Shown: positions 23,911 through 26,264 of the stretch, one piece after another
How positions within the stretch are numbered: position 1 is the first letter of the stretch
How the letters are laid out: each line of letters starts with the position of its first letter
From: Chloroflexota bacterium
GTDB taxonomy: Bacteria; Chloroflexota; UBA11872
Direction: 5' to 3'
NCBI GenBank assembly: GCA_026707185.1
Contig: JAPOXI010000089.1
Location: 1-26,264, forward strand
DNA: 26,264 nt
Translations under genes and position numbers: made by a program
The notes under the pieces: model-generated
Told to the model about the DNA's origin: nothing
Seen by the model: the letters and a program-made list of their open reading frames with translations, nothing else
Database searches by the model: none

Positions 23911-25344
23911 CTACATGCTCGTGTTGCGAGTGATCTTGAACGCGTAGGCGCTGTCACACGGCCGGCGCTCCGGCCGTTCGATCTCCAGCCCCTCAGCCGT
24001 CATGCGCCACGCCAACTCGCCGTCGTTTCCCAGCAACTCCACCGACCGGATCTCGCCCGGATACAGCGTCTTCAGCGACTCGATCGTGAACGTCGGCTCG
24101 GGCCAGGCGAGGCAAATCGCGAAGAGCACGTTGCCCTTCACCGTGAAGCGGATGTCGCTGCCCTGGTAGGCCAGCTTCTCCTTGGTGTCGCTGAAGGCCC
24201 CTGAAACGGACATCTGGGTCGGGCCTTCGCCATAGGTCCACCACGGCGTGGTTCCGTAGATTGCCTCGCCATTCACGCGCAGCCAGTCGCCGATGCCTTC
24301 CAGCGCCGTCACCGCCTCGTCCGGGATCGTCCCGTCGGGTTTCGGCCCCACGTTCAGCAGCATCAGGCCGTTCTTGCTGACGTTGTCCACCAGGTACTGC
24401 ACCAGTTCGGTGGCCGACTTGTACGTGGTCTCGCGCAGGTATCCCCAGCCCGAGCCGTCGTCCACCGTCGTATCGGTAATCCACTCGTGATACGCCTGAT
24501 CGGGCATCTTGCCCAGCTCGATGTCCAGCACGCCCACGCCCGGCGGCAGGTTGTCCCACTTGTAGGTCACCACCACCCCGCGGTTCCACTCGGCTTCCTT
24601 GTTGTAGTAGTAGGCCAGGAAGTCCTGCTTGTATTGCTCGTGCACGGCCTTCAGGCCGAAGTCGAACCAGATGTAGTCCGGCTCGTACTTGTCCACCACC
24701 TCAACCAGCTTCGCCTTCCAGGTTTCCAGAAACGCCCTGCTCGGCTTGTCCTGCTCGTCCCACTCCACGTCGCGCACCGGGAAGTCCAGGTTGTGCGGCT
24801 CGCCGTACAGGCCGGCGTATCGAGGGTCGGACGTGTCGAAATCCGTCCGCCAGTGCGGGAAGAACCACCAATTCTCGGCGTGATGCATGGCCACCATGTA
24901 GCGCATGCCTTGGCTTCGAACGGCCTGCGCTAACTCGCCCACGACGTCCCGCTTCGGACCCATCCGCGCCGCGTTCCACTCGGTGTGCGCGCTGTCCCAG
25001 AGGGCAAACCCGTCGTGATGCTCCGCCACTGGCCCGGCGAACTGAGCTCCGGCTCGCCTGAACAGATCAGCCCATTCGTCCGCGTCAAACTTGGCGCCGG
25101 TGAAGTCGGGAATAAAGTCTTTGTACCCGAACTCCGAGGGGTGCCCGTAGGTCTTCACGTGATGCGCGTAATGCGGCTCGGCCTCCCGGTACATCCGGTA
25201 GGGATACCAGGTGGCGTTGGGCCCCCACGCGGGCACGCAGTAGATGCCCCAATGGGTATAGATGCCAAACTTGGCATCGGTGAACCAGCGGGGCGTCTGG
25301 TGCCGGCGTAGCGAGTGCCAGTTTGGTTCGTAGCGGGTCGTCAT
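23911..25344 (-). CDS. Alpha-L-fucosidase, GH29 (second copy)
   Basis: A 477-residue GH29 enzyme. Seen: WFTDAKFGIYTHWGIY near the N-terminus, AEHHDGFALWDS, KRDVVGEL, the nucleophile segment PDYIWFDFGL (Asp228 from the chosen start), WGYLRETTYKSATELVQYLVDNVSKNG, and LLNVGPKPDGTIP, followed by a C-terminal beta-sandwich with a GEIRSVELLGN motif. It is longer than the first fucosidase (477 versus 402) and has an insertion around GHPSEFGYKDFIPDF. The two probably prefer different linkages. The ATG at 25344 (MTTRYEPNWHSL) is preferred; an in-frame start at 25389 would add 15 unlike residues. No signal peptide. The gene lies 73 bases after the DUF1365 gene on the same strand. Confidence 0.93.
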   Translation of the reverse strand: MTTRYEPNWHSLRRHQTPRWFTDAKFGIYTHWGIYCVPAWGPNATWYPYRMYREAEPHYAHHVKTYGHPSEFGYKDFIPDFTGAKFDADEWADLFRRAGAQFAGPVAEHHDGFALWDSAHTEWNAARMGPKRDVVGELAQAVRSQGMRYMVAMHHAENWWFFPHWRTDFDTSDPRYAGLYGEPHNLDFPVRDVEWDEQDKPSRAFLETWKAKLVEVVDKYEPDYIWFDFGLKAVHEQYKQDFLAYYYNKEAEWNRGVVVTYKWDNLPPGVGVLDIELGKMPDQAYHEWITDTTVDDGSGWGYLRETTYKSATELVQYLVDNVSKNGLMLLNVGPKPDGTIPDEAVTALEGIGDWLRVNGEAIYGTTPWWTYGEGPTQMSVSGAFSDTKEKLAYQGSDIRFTVKGNVLFAICLAWPEPTFTIESLKTLYPGEIRSVELLGNDGELAWRMTAEGLEIERPERRPCDSAYAFKITRNTSM

Positions 25345-25417
25345 GGCGGGGCTGTCACCGAGAGCGGCTGGGACGCGGCGCGCCAGCATACGAACCGCAC
25401 CGGTAGCTCCGCCCGAG

Positions 25418-26170
25418 CTAGTGCCCCGGATGCGGGACGAACGGCACGCGCTTCAGCCACAGTCGCAGCGCGTGCCAGTAGATGGCCGTGGTAACGCGGG
25501 AAGTCAGCAAGGGATGTCGCGCCAGGGCAATTGCCAGGTTCCTTGCGCTGAAAGCCCTCCGGCGCAGCATCAGGTTGGCCTCGAATAGCCGCGCTCCGCC
25601 GCGTGCCACCTCGATCCCCACGCCCAGCTGCTCGCCCGGAACGGTGGCCGTCAACCGATAGCTCTGGTCCATGTGCATGAACGGCGATACGTGCAGCGCC
25701 TTCATAAAGCCGGCCCTGAGCCGCTCACCATTGGCCTCCGGCTCAGGCTCGACGACGTAGACGTGCCGCTCGCCCCAGGGGGTATTGGTCACCTCAACCA
25801 CCAGCGCCTGCACGCGAGACTCATCGGGCGTAAAGCAGTAGTACACGCTAATGGGGTTCATCACGTAGCCGAAATACCGCAGGTGCGTCAGCAGGCGAAT
25901 CGGTCCTTCGGGCCGACGGCCCGTCACTTCCGCCACGCGTGTACGCACCGCCTCGTCCAGCGACATGTCCGGATCGCCAAAGTGATCTCCGCGCCGAAAC
26001 CAGGCCAGCGCCGGACGCCGCGCCGACCAGAACAACCGCCCGTCAAACAGTCCCGGCAACTCCGCCAGATCCAGGTAAACCATGAACAGATCAAATCGAA
26101 ATCCGTGGGACGCCGGCTCGCGTCGGTGGTGCGTGACGACTCCCGTATACAGGGCACTCGTGCCGCTCAT
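25418..26170 (-). CDS. DUF1365 domain-containing protein
   Basis: A 250-residue protein matching the DUF1365 family over its full length. Seen: [29 protein letters not shown] at the start, [21 protein letters not shown] in the middle, [31 protein letters not shown], and a C-terminal [19 protein letters not shown]. The family often lies next to an FAD-dependent amine-oxidase-like gene and a cyclopropane-fatty-acid-synthase-like gene, suggesting a role in modifying unsaturated fatty acids; its reaction is not firmly established. Here the amine-oxidase-like gene directly precedes it, with the ATG at 26170 inside an ATGA overlap. The many His residues in conserved blocks could bind metal, but this is inference. 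Confidence 0.92.
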   Translation of the reverse strand: MSGTSALYTGVVTHHRREPASHGFRFDLFMVYLDLAELPGLFDGRLFWSARRPALAWFRRGDHFGDPDMSLDEAVRTRVAEVTGRRPEGPIRLLTHLRYFGYVMNPISVYYCFTPDESRVQALVVEVTNTPWGERHVYVVEPEPEANGERLRAGFMKALHVSPFMHMDQSYRLTATVPGEQLGVGIEVARGGARLFEANLMLRRRAFSARNLAIALARHPLLTSRVTTAIYWHALRLWLKRVPFVPHPGH

Positions 26171-26264
26171 GTGCTGGCGAGTAGCGAACGCGCCGCGCGC
26201 AGTCCGCTAATCACCCCGTCCTCGTGGAAGCCGTAGCGCCAGTAAGCGCCCGCATACCAGGTGC
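26167..26264 (-). CDS. FAD-dependent amine-oxidase-like protein, C-terminal end (5' truncated by window)
   Basis: Only the last 31 codons and the stop are in the window. The frame reads [20 protein letters not shown], then [11 protein letters not shown] and a stop. AGAYxxYGFHEDG is the conserved C-terminal flavin-contacting segment of the NAD/FAD-binding, amine-oxidase-like proteins found beside DUF1365 genes. The TGA (26169-26167) overlaps the ATG of the DUF1365 gene as ATGA, indicating translational coupling. The rest of the protein, including its N-terminal dinucleotide-binding motif, lies beyond the window. Confidence 0.8.
   Translation of the reverse strand, partial: TWYAGAYWRYGFHEDGVISGLRAARSLLAST

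Noticed and set aside
25345..25389. Upstream start of the second fucosidase adding 15 residues
   Set aside because: The extra residues do not resemble the family or a signal peptide, and there is a good ATG at 25344.

Overview
The window is GC-rich (about two thirds by eye), densely coded bacterial DNA with no rRNA, tRNA, CRISPR array or insertion sequence that I could see. The mix of genes suggests an uncultured Chloroflexota lineage of the SAR202/Dehalococcoidia or sponge-associated type. That mix includes phytanoyl-CoA-dioxygenase-like and SDR enzymes, several glycoside hydrolases, giant RCC1-repeat and 'IPPELG' leucine-rich-repeat surface proteins, and a membrane-embedded spermidine-synthase-like protein. 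The assignment is an inference from gene content, not a phylogenetic result.

Layout. (1) 1-2928, plus strand: the 3' end of a PhyH-type dioxygenase, a nucleotidyltransferase-like protein that has lost its signature residues, an endonuclease/exonuclease/phosphatase-fold hydrolase and a short-chain dehydrogenase. (2) 2932-12437, minus strand: a two-gene operon of very large exported proteins. The first encodes about 49 RCC1-type propeller repeats. The second encodes a membrane-anchored protein with a TolB-like propeller, LRRs, a cadherin-like domain and more LRRs. They share an ATGA stop/start overlap. (3) 12632-13565, minus strand: a higBA toxin-antitoxin module with a readable promoter and operator, preceded by a YdeI/OmpD-associated-family gene. 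(4) 13708-18327: a GH29 alpha-L-fucosidase, a protein-L-isoaspartate methyltransferase (pcm) and a GH78 alpha-L-rhamnosidase. (5) 18368-21530: an 810-residue polytopic protein with a degenerate spermidine-synthase-like core, overlapping tail to tail with a second pcm paralogue predicted to be a lipoprotein. (6) 21680-23888, plus strand: an SDR, a DUF1801 protein and a CE7 acetyl esterase, closely spaced as an operon. (7) 23911-26264, minus strand: a second GH29 fucosidase, a DUF1365 protein and the last 31 codons of an FAD-dependent amine-oxidase-like protein, the last two sharing another ATGA overlap.

Working together: two fucosidases, a rhamnosidase, a deacetylase and two SDRs point to use of fucose- and rhamnose-containing, acetylated glycans. 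None of these enzymes shows a signal peptide, so they probably act inside the cell on imported oligosaccharides. The RCC1/LRR operon encodes the surface-exposed part of the region. The most unusual points are the 49-repeat protein with a cysteine pair in every repeat, the isoaspartate methyltransferase apparently sent outside the cytoplasm, and the spermidine-synthase-like protein lacking its cofactor motif. No intergenic stretch exceeds about 200 bases.
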